Shown one piece after another: positions 55,379-64,000 of a stretch of 64,000 bases of DNA. Below the pieces are notes generated by a model. The model was not told where the DNA came from and did no database searches. It was given only the letters and a program-made list of their open reading frames with translations. The DNA is from Sinonovacula constricta (taxonomy: Eukaryota; Mollusca; Bivalvia; Cardiida; Solecurtidae), in NCBI GenBank assembly GCA_007844125.1, contig CM017564.1:17132362-17196361 (forward strand), written 5' to 3'. Position 1 is the stretch's first letter. Each line of letters opens with the position of its first letter. The position numbers and the translations under genes were made by a program.

Positions 55379-56011
55379 ATCTTTGCATCCCCCACACAGA
55401 TTTTAAACCACTTATCAATCGATTTATTTTAACCAAATGGCAAACAAGTTGGGATAGTACTGTTTACAACAAATTACACGCCATTAAACCTAACGTCGGT
55501 GCCAATATCTCTACTTGCAGAGAAAGTAGGCGGGAAGACGTAGTTCTTACCCGCTGTCGCATCGGACATACTAGATTAACTCACTCATATCTGCTAAAAC
55601 GAGAAGTCCAACCTAAATGTATTTCTTGCCAGGAACCTCTTACAGTTAATCATATTTTACTACATTGTATTGACACAGACCATATTCGGTTTAAATATTT
55701 TAATGTCAATACCATATACGAATTATTTACGACAGTATCCGATGCCAAGCTTGTTTGCTTTCTGAACGAGATTGGTATTCTTAATGAGTTATAAATTTTT
55801 AAAATGTTTATTATGCTTACGTTTTACATTTTAACTGTTTAATATGTTAACCTGTTTTCATCATTCACATTTTTAACCTGATATATTTTTTATTTCTATT
55901 CACGTATCTTAGTTTTAACCTGATAATATTCTATTGTCGTTAAACTTCAATGTATTCGGCGCCGTATGACCTAACAAGTGTCGGCGTGCCGTAAAATACA
56001 AAATACAAATA
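55379..56011 (+). mobile_element. 5'-truncated LINE (RNase H/C-terminal end plus 3' UTR) with 13-bp duplication
   Basis: Starts inside ORF2 (TTTGCATCCCCCACA..., equivalent to the inverse of about 3530 in the first LINE), reads ...CISCQEPLTVNHILLHC and FLNEIGILNEL and stop at about 55793, then the 3' UTR and GGCGCCGTATGACC end. CATACCCTCCTTT is perfectly repeated at 55366-55378 and 56012-56024. The frame of the translatable part is nearly intact, so the insertion is fairly young. Confidence 0.85.
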
Positions 56012-56221
56012 CATACCCTCCTTTGCATGTGCAGAATGCAGAATGTATGCAAGCATCTGAAGTCTTTCCTTAAAATTACCTACTTCTGCCTTGATACCAA
56101 CATAACCTTAAATTGGAAGAGAAGAAAATAGTTATAGTAATATATTGTGGATCTACATATACATGTACTTCATACATACATATATAACGATAAGTCAATC
56201 AAAAAACTCTTAACACTGAGA

Positions 56222-56282
56222 TTGTATTCGGCGCCGTATGACCTGTTAAGTGTCGGTGTGTCGTAAAACCCAAATAAATAAA
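56222..56282 (+). mobile_element. Minimal 61-bp LINE 3'-end insertion
   Basis: TTGTATTCGGCGCCGTATG...GTGTCGGTGTGTCGTAAAACCCAAATAAATAA is the terminal 3' end of the same LINE family. TAACACTGAGA flanks it on both sides (56211-56221 and 56283-56293). Confidence 0.8.
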
Positions 56283-56335
56283 TAACACTGAGAACTAGAT
56301 GTAAATCCAACACAATCTAACAAATGTGGGATACG

Positions 56336-56425
56336 GACAAAAGCCCCTGAGGACAGAAGCCCCTGGGTCAAAAAGCGACAAGGTGGACAAAAGCCCCTGA
56401 ATGAATTTTGCAACTAGGACAAAAC
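56336..56425 (+). repeat. Short GGACAAAAGCCCCTGA repeat cluster
   Basis: GGACAAAAGCCCCTGAG, GGACAGAAGCCCCTGGG and GGACAAAAGCCCCTGAATG occur in 70 bp, followed by GGACAAAACC. Function unknown. Confidence 0.6.
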
Positions 56426-56452
56426 CTAGTCCTACACTCAACAAATGTACTT

Positions 56453-56863
56453 ACCGTTTATGTCAAACGACACTGTTTCAAGCTGTTTAACGTAGCCATC
56501 CTTAAACATACAGTATCCTTCTAACTTGTGGTATTCTCTAAGGCTAGCATGGGTAAACTCCTCGTAAGAAAATAGATAATTATAAATATCAAATATGCTA
56601 AGCTCCGGAAGTCCTGACATGTTTGCAGTTCCAGCCAAATGTTGCAGCGAACGTAAAACAAATCCATCATCGGTGGTTAGTTTAGTTGTTATGATACTAG
56701 CACTGTTTTCGGACAACACGTCTGGGTCAATTTCTATGTTAAGTTCTTCAGCATTTATGCCCAGTCTAACAAGATCTTCTTTTCTTGAACCACTAAAAGT
56801 AACACCTCTTTCCCTTAGGTAATTCTGTAGGTTTGCTACAGACAGTAAATGAAAACGAGACAT
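56453..56863 (-). CDS. First coding exon of a SAP-domain gene, probably of the YqaJ/SWIM type
   Basis: ATG at 56863 in context AAACATGT, then MSRFHLLSVANLQNYLRERG and VTFSGSRKEDLVRL, a SAP-like DNA-binding helix pair. The region LPELSIFDIYNYLF...KLEGYCMFKDGYVKQLE follows. The exon ends in ...DING with the donor GGTAAGTACA at 56453. This combination resembles the N-terminus of invertebrate SAP/SWIM/YqaJ-exonuclease proteins, but SWIM and YqaJ parts are not in the window. A LINE fragment starts within 100 bp upstream, so the promoter may be displaced. The frame also extends back to 57004, but that part is LINE-derived. Confidence 0.55.
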
Positions 56864-56949
56864 GTTTACACTGCTCACAAGTAGTTTGACGTGACCCGTT
56901 TGTTCCTGAAGCGCGTGCAGAAATATCGGAAAACCCCGAATAAAGGAGT

Positions 56950-57650
56950 TCCGAATAAAGTCTATTTGGAAAAAGGAAAAGGAAATTTTTCGTATCAAAA
57001 CCATTAATATAATTTCATATCCTGAAGCCAGAAAGTTACTAGAAACGCCAACAAAAACCTATTTTTCAGTCATAAAATCAAATACAAAAGTCTCCATAAA
57101 AGATGCCCAAACTCAAACAGACACAGAGTCAGTATCCGCGACAACAAACAACAAAATCCTAACCAAACAAACAGTGACTGCAACAGCACAATCAACTTCA
57201 CAGCGCAAACCGAACAAACCAGCAATAAACACAGGTCCACCCTCTGGACGGCAACAGAAAGGATCGAAATATCCCATCAAAGTTTCCAACAAGTTTGGCT
57301 CCTTGACTGGCGAAGACGATATGGATTGCACAGTTGCTGAGCATTTCATATCTGACTACAAAAGTCAAAAATCAAAATCGCCAGAATGAAGTTTTACTTT
57401 TATTGGCCACTTTAAACCCTGCTGTACTATGCCTTCAGGAGACATTCCTGAAGGAAAATGATAACATTGACTTTAAAGGTTATTCTATATACAATCACAT
57501 TCATACAATGTGTGATAAGGCGTCTGGAGGACCGACAGTAATTGTCAACCCCAAACTGCCACATTCAAAGATAAACCTTAATACTGATTTACAGACTGTT
57601 GCCATTCGTGTAACAGTCCATAAAGTTATTACAGTTTGCCCCAGGTCAGT
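56950..57650 (+). mobile_element. Nimb-like LINE fragment: ORF1 end and ORF2 endonuclease start
   Basis: Plus frames read SIWKKEKEIFRIKTINIISY and PEARKLLETPTKTYF, the typical basic end of LINE ORF1, then KVSNKFGSLTGEDDMDC before the ORF1 stop. ORF2 begins at about 57350 and gives LLATLNPAVLCLQETFLKEN, FKGYSIYNHIHTMCDKASGG and TVAIRVTVHKVITVC. The fragment ends about 57650 without RT. Related to the ORF2 start at 6031. Frame breaks near 57390. Confidence 0.75.
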
Positions 57651-57654
57651 AGGT

Positions 57655-58910
57655 CACCTTGGACATCATCAAGGCCATTTATCGAGAACACTGTAACCAA
57701 ACTAGGCCAACAAATACGCATGTCCTTGATTGAAGGTGAAGGTCAAAGTGATAAAAAGTCAAGGTTGAATTTGATTTCAAGGTTATGTTTACGAATGCTC
57801 GAGATCGGTTGAAGGTCGAAACTTGTTACAATGTTGATTTTCTTTTTTTTTTAATTAACCTTTGTACCTAATTTATATGAAAGATAACTCTTACAACCCT
57901 ATTTTAGTATGATATACCAAGTTATATTTGAGTTGCTTCCTTTACTTTTGTTTTGTTTATTTTCAGGTTGGAGCGCACCATGTTTAACATAGTACAGAAA
58001 AATAGTTTTATTTACAAATGAGCTATGGGTATGTCAGATTATACTAACGACTATAGTTTAGGCAGATGTCCTATAGTGTTTGTAAAGATGTATTACATCT
58101 ACACATACTTTTCACTGAACTGACATTCATGAACAGAACTTGATTTCCCACATAGACACCCAGTAAAAGATATAACCTAAAGACGGCAAACTTTTCGGTT
58201 ATGGCACACGTATTTACACGGACCAAATTTTGTACTTGTATATTTGTACAACTTCTAAGTACTTAAGAAATTTAGACTTGTGTACTTTTATTAAATTTGC
58301 GTCATATATTATGGTGAGTATATATATATATATATATATGCTTTGCTTTATGTGTCTATGTATGTATATTAAGTTACTTTGGTTTAAACTTTGAGTATCC
58401 ACCATTCACACAACACATTCCATTGATGTTGTATTTGTTATCATGTGTCCCAATTTCGTTTAACGCTTGTTTGCCAAAGTTTATGCGGCCCTGATAATAG
58501 TGTTGAACTGGTTATATAATGACCTGACCTGCTAACGTTACGATAACCGTGTACACCCATGTTTGAACTACCAAATATGGTAACACAAGTATTTGCCTTT
58601 TGTCCAACTCGATAGGTGATTTTACAAGGACAAGGTGACCACACGAGTAGTTGATGTGTTATGACTAAGATGAGATATCTTCTTAATTCCAAAGCTTGGA
58701 TATTTCCCTTTAGTTGTGAACTTTCAAAGTTTATGTTTAAACAGAATCTATGGTTTTGGAGGGAAAAACGATGGAGTACTTTTCACAAACTGTAAATTCA
58801 TCACAAGTTCATATTAGTATTATTTTTCTTTAAAAAAGAAAGTCTTGGCGGGAAAATGTGACACAACACATTGAACTCTATCACTACGTTTTATTTATAA
58901 ACAACACATC
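57655..58910. other. No recognised gene
   Basis: AT-rich, with a (TA)n run at 58318-58340. The frames here are not conserved families. Confidence 0.4.
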
Positions 58911-58916
58911 ACATAA

Positions 58917-59115
58917 AACATAAAATGATTGACATGTAATTATAAAAAGTTTAACAAATATAAAATGTTACATAATCACAGTGTACATAAAATGATTGAG
59001 ATCTAATTATACACAGTTTAACAAATATAAAATGCTACATAATGACAGTGAACATAAAATCATTAAGATCTAATAAAACACAGATTAACAAATAAAAGAT
59101 GCTACATAATTACAT
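58917..59115 (+). repeat. About 66-bp tandem repeat, three copies
   Basis: CATAAAATGATTGA-AT-TAATTATA...GTTTAACAAATATAAAATG-TACATAAT recurs three times with increasing divergence. Confidence 0.85.
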
Positions 59116-59209
59116 AAGGTGAAACTATGCTTTTCTCATAGCATCATTAAAGAAAATGACATTAAAACGCAATACTACACAGGGCTGCCTAACTACGAAT
59201 CCTTTATTT

Positions 59210-60005
59210 TGGTCTTCAACCATGCAGCCAAGTTTGTTAAAAGGAATTCCAAAAAGACAGAACAAAAAACTTAAAGATTAAATGTTTGTGACTAGTGTTT
59301 GTGACACTAGTCAAACTCCGACACAATCCTGGAATGGAGGATTTAGCATACCGCCTTGGTGTTAGTGTGTCGACTGTTTATATAATCTTCCATTTCTGTC
59401 TTGAAGCTCTTCACACAGCAATATCAGGATTAGTAATGTGGCCACCTCTGGATAAGGAAGTACAGCTACCAGATGTATTTTGTAACGAACAGTTTAGAAA
59501 AATGAAGTGCATCATTGACTGTTGAGAGATTTTTATAGACAGACCAACAGCCGTAAAAGCAAGAGCCCAGACATACTTCAATTACAAGAAACACAATACA
59601 TTAAGAATCCTGATAGGAATAACTCTATCAGGTGCAGTCTCATTTCTATCTGATGTGTGGGGTGGACGGGTAAGTGACAGGAAAATCACGCTGGAAAGTG
59701 GGCTTTTGGATCTATTTGGTCCCGGGGATGCTGTGTTGGCTGATCGCGGATTTAATATGAAAGAGGACTTCGGCCAGAGGTGTGTTAATTTAATTATTCC
59801 AGCGTTTACTCGGGGGAAAAATCAGCTCTCTTCTAGGGAATTCGTCGAAAGGTCAAGGAGGATGTCACGTGCAAGAATACATGTAGAACGAGTAATTGCA
59901 CGACTTTAAAATTATGTGTGGGTCAATGCCCATTTCACTCGTGCGGAAATCAGGAACAGTAAAAGTACTATTGTCGTTATTAGCGTTATTGTTAATATGA
60001 ACAAT
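59210..60005 (+). pseudogene. Harbinger/HARBI1-like DDE_Tnp_4 transposase fragment
   Basis: Frames at 59295-59525 and 59655-59909 join into one transposase-like reading: MEDLAYRLGVSVSTVYIIF (helix-turn-helix-like), then FRKMKCIIDC with the first Asp, KARAQTYFNYKKHNT, VLADRGFN with the second Asp and RARIHVERVI with the Glu. A TGA at 59523-59525 lies straight after the first catalytic motif, and the upstream and downstream parts are frameshifted. These are the DDE signatures of HARBI1-like transposases, frequently with N-terminal THAP domains in marine invertebrates; no THAP is visible. No terminal repeats were identified. Confidence 0.75.
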
Positions 60006-60020
60006 CCCTTATTGTAGGAC

Positions 60021-60298
60021 CGGCCGCAATAGCTCAATTTGTAGTGCGTCGGCTTGCGGATCGGGAGGTCGCGGGTTCGAACCCTGGCCGGGTCAAACCA
60101 AAGACTTTAAAGTTGTTAGTAGTGGCTTCCCTCCTAACGCACGGGGCTAAGGGGACAGCATTACGCCTGACTCGTCGGTGTCAGTATAATGGACCGGCCG
60201 GGTTCAGTCCTTGGGCACCTCATAAGTGCCCCTATGCTATAATAATAGATATGTCGCTGCACAGTATCGGCAAAAAATGCCGGCAAATCCCATCCCAT
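60021..60298 (+). mobile_element. tRNA-headed SINE with 15-bp duplication
   Basis: Head CGGCCGCAATAGCTCAATTTG and B-box GGTTCGAACCC (60074-60084). Body TAAAGTTGTTAGTAGTGGCTTCC and GGCACCTCATAAGTGCCCC, ending ATCCCATCCCAT. The flanking CCCTT(A/G)TTGTAGGAC (60006-60020 and 60299-60313) differs by one base, so the insertion is fairly recent. Confidence 0.85.
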
Positions 60299-60313
60299 CC
60301 CTTGTTGTAGGAC

Positions 60314-61245
60314 AACACTAACATGATGGATGTATGCTGATGATAGGAGTGTAAATCTTGTATGCATTTGGTGCCATTTTCTACCTGTTTTTGAAGTTGT
60401 TGTTTTTCTGCTTATAATTGTTATTACATGATGTTTTCATTACTTGTTGTATTTGTTATGTATAAATATGTGTTATGTATAAAAAAACAAGTGAAATAGT
60501 TTTTATTTTGTCATTGTAACACCAACCTTTATATCAAAAGAAAATCATGCAAAGTCCAATAAAGTGTGAGCGGCTATCACTGTAGTTAGGCCTATTTTTT
60601 AAAGTAAAACATCACACTGCCTGATGATGAAGTTAAGCTGGCTGTTGCTTCTTGGTCAGAAAGATAATAGATTTTGAAGGTGCAAATCCTTATCAGAGTA
60701 AACAGATATGCAAATGTTATCATAATACGCTGGTCCTCTATGACATATAAGCTGTATATCCAGTACAGTAACAGGTTAAATGATGCCTTTTTCATTTAAG
60801 TATAACTGATTATGTTTGTTTGTTTATTGGGTTTATCGTCCCACCAACAGCTAACTGATTATGGATAAGTTGACAGTCACAGATACTAGTTAATATAAAC
60901 AAGAATGATCTTATAAGATTCTTATGACCGATAAAGTTGAAGTGATCAGTATTCATTAATTGGACATGGCAATATAAAGTCTAGTTATCAATGATATTCT
61001 ATACTACATTCTTTTATCAGAACTATACCCCTTCAAGGAAAGAAACAACAACAGTATTTAAGTTACTGTTAACATTTTATCAAATCGTTATCGTGACAAT
61101 TTGATTTGGTGATAAAAGTTCCTTCTGTTTAAAAAATACAATTTTTCTGGTTATGTTAGATTTTATTCACACATACACAATAAACACTCAACAGAAAATG
61201 ACTGTCTCAGAAGATATTTTATTAGTTTATGTGTATACATTAAAA
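60314..61245. other. No recognised gene
   Basis: AT-rich. Contains a reverse SINE tail at 60816-60853 and nothing else recognised. The minus-strand frame at 60592-60795 is not supported. Confidence 0.4.
60816..60853 (-). mobile_element. SINE 3' tail fragment
   Basis: GTTTGTTTGTTTATTGGGTTTATCGTCCCACCAACAG is the inverse of the 3' terminus of the SINE at 50837-51154. Confidence 0.6.
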
Positions 61246-61289
61246 CTCAATTGCAAATCCATCATAAACCTTCAACATGTTTACGCCAT

Positions 61290-61590
61290 TATCCTCTGGG
61301 CGAACGGTGTAGATCAATATTAGCCGGCACATCTGTGCTGTCTGATCAGGATCTGCACTGTTCCTTTTTTATTTTAATATGGTATTTTAACCCTTTAACA
61401 TTTATATGTCCTTATAATATGGGTAAACAATGTAGATACAGACCAGCCGGCACATCTGTGCTGTCTGATCAGGGTTTGCACTCTTTCATTTTGATTCACT
61501 AGGTTATTTCTGACCTAGAGCCACAATGTTTATCCAGATCAGATGGCATAGATGTGAGGCGTGATCTGGATCTGCACCGGTTGCCTATGT
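61290..61590 (+). repeat. Tandem repeat, about 136-bp period
   Basis: AGCCGGCACATCTGTGCTGTCTGATCAGG(A/G)T(C/T)TGCACT occurs at about 61321 and 61447; a more diverged third copy (ATCTGGATCTGCACCGG) lies near 61563. The embedded small frame is repeat-derived. Confidence 0.8.
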
Positions 61591-61596
61591 CATTTA

Positions 61597-61597
61597 G

Positions 61598-61651
<54 letters not shown>
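61597..61651. repeat. (AT)n microsatellite
   Basis: About 27 AT units directly preceding the LINE 5' region. Confidence 0.95.
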
Positions 61652-61654
<3 letters not shown>

Positions 61655-63210
61655 GCCGGAAGGGGAATAGAATTATCCGGCTGCCGCTACCTGTTGCGGG
61701 GTAAAAACCCTCGAAAGGTAGCCCACCTGTTTGCCGTGGGTGGCAACCCTGTATCTATGTACGAGGGGATCCTGGTGGCCTTTGTTGGCTTGTCAGGATA
61801 TGACATATAAGTGAGCACTGGTCAACACACTACTTTGGTCCTTAGTTGCGGGGTAGACGGGCGGTTATATTGGTCCGGTATAACCAATCGGCTGGTTGCG
61901 TTGTTCATAGATTGCTACTATTTGCCTATTGTACACACTTACTAAGTCCTCCTACTATCCACTCTAATTTCTACTTTTTCCTTTATTGTATACCGTGCAA
62001 CGCAACACCTCCCTCTAATTGTCTCCTTTTACTTACAATCTAATGAACAGCCGGCTATACGGATCAATCGGGCATCATTTACGTTTTGTTTTTCATGCCA
62101 GAGTATAGCACTCTGATATCACTGGCGTTGGGAGTTCGGATACCCACTCCATGTCAACGTTCCCTTGTTGGGCTCTTAGGCGGGTAGTGACCCAGAGTGC
62201 CGAAATTTTAATTAAATTCACATGGATCACAAACGCAAATGTTTTGAACCGATTCCAACAATTTCTTCAGAAGACCCTGATACGGACACTGCCTCATCCA
62301 GCACAAATCTTCCAATCTTCCTCTTCATCCAGTCTCTCGAAAAAAAAACTCCAATTACTGAAATATCACCTTTTGTTATAGAAAAAAAAAAATTAAAGCC
62401 CTAATTGGAACTGTTGACTCTGTTAAGAAAATAAAAACTGCCTCTTAATTGAAACTCACAGAAAGCCCATCTCAGATAAAATGTCAAAAGTATGTAAGTG
62501 GTGTTAGGAGAATTTCTTTCTCCATAGACGGGAGCAGAATAACCACAAATATATTAGGCCTAACGTTTAACAACCCTAAACTTCCCACCATCATTAAAGT
62601 ATTTTACTTAATTGTCAAAATTCAGGTATATATTCCTAATCTATTACGTTGTTTTGATTGTCAGAAATTTGGTCACCATGAGTCTTCTTGCACAAACAAT
62701 ATCATCTGCGAAAGATGTTGCGAACCCGCTCACTCACCAAATTTTGAGTGTCAAGCGGATCCGAAGTGCCCGAATTGCTCTGGACCTTACGAAAGTAGAT
62801 CCAGAAAATGTCCAACCTGGTAAATTAGCAAAAGGGAAACTGACATCTGTCAATTCCAAAACTTCTTACGCTGCTATAACAAAATCAACCACTTCGGTTT
62901 GCCAGAACAGTTTCACACAATATGAAACTCTATCAGGTGACCAAGTATCTGACAAAATCATAATTTCGATCAAATACTACAGAGTCTTCTGAAAGAACCA
63001 TAACTTCAAAAACTACCTCTTCCAACCCATCTATCTCTACAAAATCTTATAAAACTACCGCTACCGAACCTTCCAAACCTTCTCCTAACCAACCCATAGA
63101 TCTTATTTCGAAGCCTAAGACAAAGGCACACAAAAAAGTGGCAAACACTTCAATAGAAAACAACAAGCCCTTCCGGAAAAAACACAATAACATTTTAATG
63201 TTATCATTTA
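61652..63210 (+). mobile_element. Nimb/I-like LINE 5' part with ORF1, 3'-incomplete
   Basis: GC-richer 5' leader (CCCTGCCGGAAGGGGAATAG, GAAAGGTAGCCCACC) of about 570 bp precedes ORF1. Homology ends near 63210; no ORF2 follows. Confidence 0.75.
62222..63190 (+). pseudogene. LINE ORF1 with CCHC zinc knuckles, frameshifted
   Basis: ATG at 62222 gives MDHKRKCFEPIPTISSEDPD. The reading continues through SLEKKTPITEISPFVIEKK up to a run of A at 62384, where the frame breaks. A second frame at 62449-62823 has LRCFDCQKFGHHESSC (CX2CX4HX4C), ICERCCEPAHSPNFEC and CPNCSGPYESRSRKC, the knuckle cluster expected of ORF1 nucleic-acid-binding proteins. Another break near 62820 separates a Ser/Thr-rich tail. 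The A-run shift may be slippage rather than old decay. Confidence 0.75.
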
Positions 63211-63214
63211 ACAA

Positions 63215-63630
63215 TATGCGCATTTTAAATATATGAATTATTGCTGTTTGTGCATGCCTTTGAAAACCCAATTTGAAAAATAATATTTTTATTTGAATTT
63301 AAAAAGCATATGCAAAAATTATGCTTACAGTATGAAAATGTTTGTATTTCAAATCATTTTATGGTGGCTTATGAGAACATATGACAACGTCGTAAGAGTA
63401 TCGCAACATTATTTTTTTAAGTAAATAAACAAACAATATTCTTAGAATATGTCAACTTTTTTACACTCTTCAACAATTTGTTGAGGTTCGTTCATTTAGT
63501 GTCACTGAAATAAAGTCACGTGGCCCAAGGAATCTGCTGTACACTGGAGGTAATGAAGTCCGCTATCACGCTTGAGTGTTTGTCGTCGCTGCTTGATGGA
63601 AATCTCTTTTTTCCGGTCTTTTTTTAATTT
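63215..63630. other. No recognised gene
   Basis: AT-rich sequence after the LINE fragment. No ORF or repeat recognised. Confidence 0.4.
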
Positions 63631-63638
63631 TGGTTATA

Positions 63639-64000
63639 CAGTGGAATCTACACAGACCGGATCTTCTACATATCGGAATCCCCTGTAGTCCGCCCTTTTT
63701 TCTAAGTCCCCTTTTTTACCTTATATGATCTTTGTAAAGTCATCTTCTATTGTCGAGAATCCTCTACACTCTGCACTCCTGCATAGTTTTCTTGACATTT
63801 TGTGTATTGTAAGTGCAAATCACACCCCACAGTCCGATGCTGATTTCATATTTCACAAACTACTAATTGTTTCAATGGATCCTTAAGTTAAATATGTTTT
63901 TTCTTCCACCGTTGCTATGGAGATCGCGTATAATTCTAGGTTTTTAGTTGACCAAGTTTGAGCCGTAATACACATCCCTCCTTACTCTTTGCCAAGATTA
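63639..64000 (+). mobile_element. Possible terminal end of a Tigger-like element
   Basis: Following TA, CAGTGGAATCTACACAGACCGG and CGGAATCCCCTGTAGTCCG resemble the CAGT(A/G)GAA-C(T/C)T... terminal repeats of Tigger/pogo elements. The other end lies outside the window and no transposase is visible. Confidence 0.35.

Noticed and set aside
60021..60095. tRNA gene
   Set aside because: Head of a SINE with 15-bp duplication and a non-tRNA body.
61251..61502. 83-codon ORF with internal repeats
   Set aside because: Encoded by the 136-bp tandem repeat; the peptide repetition mirrors the DNA repeat.

Overview
This is a eukaryotic, almost certainly lophotrochozoan and most likely bivalve mollusc, genomic window. 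It is AT-rich, lacks bacterial operon structure, and is built almost entirely from transposable elements: a decayed Polinton/Maverick-type fragment, several I/Nimb-like LINEs with target-site duplications, tRNA-headed SINEs whose 3' part looks like the mollusc MetaSINE family, an intact Ty3/Gypsy retrotransposon, a pogo-type and a Harbinger-type DNA transposon, and many satellites. No complete conventional host gene is visible. The best host-like gene piece is one SAP-domain first exon at 56453-56863 on the minus strand.

Layout. 1-2885 and possibly 6132-6449 (minus strand) is Polinton-like DNA: a packaging-type ATPase, two small proteins, a chromodomain integrase and the start of a capsid-type gene, all damaged. 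A 3.2-kb LINE (2886-6120) sits inside it, flanked by an 11-bp duplication. 7411-43825 is one giant imperfect palindrome. Its left arm is 7411-19791, a unique loop is 19792-21054, and its right arm is 21055-43825 in inverse orientation. Each arm carries the same cargo in the same order from loop outward: a 78-codon ORF, a 29/30-bp minisatellite next to a trinucleotide repeat, repeat copies, a Mutator-like transposase N-terminal fragment, DEDD-exonuclease remnants, a 410-codon coiled-coil plus endonuclease/exonuclease/phosphatase (EEP) protein, small conserved ORFs, a 59-bp minisatellite and a unique terminal sequence. The right arm's minisatellite is split by an 8.7-kb Gypsy element (34507-43251).

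45752-50408 is a pogo-superfamily transposon with TA target duplication. It carries a broken transposase and, on the same strand, an intact HIRAN-domain ORF. 50409-64000 is a patchwork: three SINEs with direct repeats, a hairpin-type tandem array, 5'-truncated LINE ends (one only 61 bp long yet with a target duplication), the SAP-domain exon, LINE ORF1/ORF2 fragments, a Harbinger-like transposase pseudogene, microsatellites, and perhaps the start of a Tigger-like element at the right edge.

The most unusual object is the 36-kb palindrome. Its arms differ by base changes, large indels and the Gypsy insertion, so it is not a trivial copy artefact. It could be a large mobile element with about 12-kb inverted repeats, an old inverted duplication, or two divergent haplotypes joined head to head during assembly. 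These need to be separated experimentally. All family assignments here are from reading motifs; no database search was run.
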